Below the pieces are notes generated by a model, which did not search any database, was not told the DNA's origin, and was given only the letters and a program-made list of their open reading frames with translations. A stretch of DNA of 5,846 bases from Dehalococcoidia bacterium (GTDB lineage: Bacteria; Chloroflexota; Dehalococcoidia; Lucifugimonadales; SHYF01), in assembly GCA_009692985.1 (NCBI GenBank), contig SHYF01000110.1, forward strand, positions 1-5,846, given 5' to 3'. This document shows, in pieces, positions 5,724 through 5,846 of this stretch. The first letter of the stretch is position 1, and each line of letters opens with the position of its first letter. Made by a program: the position numbers and the translations under genes.

Positions 5724-5746
5724 CCCCCTTCCTTCGAGGATGGGGG
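5724..5746. repeat. GC-rich hairpin upstream of the small ORF
   Basis: CCCCC-T-TCC (5724-5732) and GGA-T-GGGGG (5738-5746) pair with one T-T mismatch around the loop TTCGA. No T-tract follows on either strand, so it is unlikely to be a simple terminator. It resembles short palindromic interspersed repeats. Confidence 0.5.
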
Positions 5747-5790
5747 TAAGAAGAGAAGGAGGAACAGTGGACACCCCTGTTTTCCCCTGA

Positions 5791-5846
5791 CCCTTCGGCT
5801 TCCCCATTCGCTTCGCTCAAGCCTTCGGCTCACTCAGGGCAGGCTC
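5791..5846. repeat. Edge repeat with two CCTTCGGCT units
   Basis: CCTTCGGCT occurs at 5792-5800 and 5822-5830, and TTCGCTTCGCTCAAG lies between. The block ends at the window edge in CTCAGGGCAGGCTC. From memory, sequences of this style recur between genes in some Chloroflexota, but this cannot be counted here. The repeat may continue past the edge. Confidence 0.45.

Noticed and set aside
5699..5833. N-terminal extension of the small ORF to 5833
   Set aside because: The added residues (Arg/Ser/Gly/Pro-rich) come from hairpin and repeat DNA and do not look like protein sequence.

Overview
This GC-rich bacterial window holds six protein-coding loci (one of them frameshifted) and one tRNA gene. 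The combination of a ThiE, a bacterial translin-family protein, a DUF502 membrane protein and a UDG-linked-type radical SAM protein, plus an edge repeat ending in CTCAGGGCAGGCTC, suggests a Chloroflexota (Dehalococcoidia-like) genome. That placement is an inference from gene content and remembered repeat style, and nothing in the window proves it.

Left part, plus strand (1-1443): a thiamine-phosphate synthase gene (thiE) is followed by a translin-family gene that overlaps its 3' end by 14 nt and has a strong ribosome binding site, so the two look like a translationally coupled pair. The thiE frame is open to the left window edge, so the protein may be longer than its core domain. The translin gene converges with, and overlaps by 8 nt, the minus-strand DUF502 gene (1436-2173). 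That gene lies 73 nt downstream of a complete tRNA-Pro(UGG) with encoded CCA (2247-2321, minus strand).

Middle (2322-3801): a 245-nt stretch without a convincing gene holds a hairpin and a 13-bp copy of the tRNA 5' end. Next is a minus-strand radical SAM protein with a C-terminal helix-hairpin-helix, of the type proposed to act in DNA modification or repair alongside a uracil-DNA-glycosylase-like partner. It is split by a one-base frameshift near 3467-3487, and the partner gene is not in the window. Its upstream promoter is an exact sigma70 consensus overlaid by three 9-bp TCTTG repeats.

Right part (3802-5846): a 342-nt divergent intergenic region carries that promoter, a possible plus-strand promoter, and a possible 20-codon leader ORF whose stop abuts the GTG start of an MFS exporter (4144-5400). 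An unrecognised 74-residue ORF (5474-5698, minus) converges on the exporter. The window ends in hairpin and repeat sequence that looks like interspersed intergenic repeats.

I see no CRISPR array, insertion sequence or obvious defence system. The most notable items are the frameshifted radical SAM gene without its usual partner, the bacterial translin coupled to thiE, and the leader ORF before the exporter.
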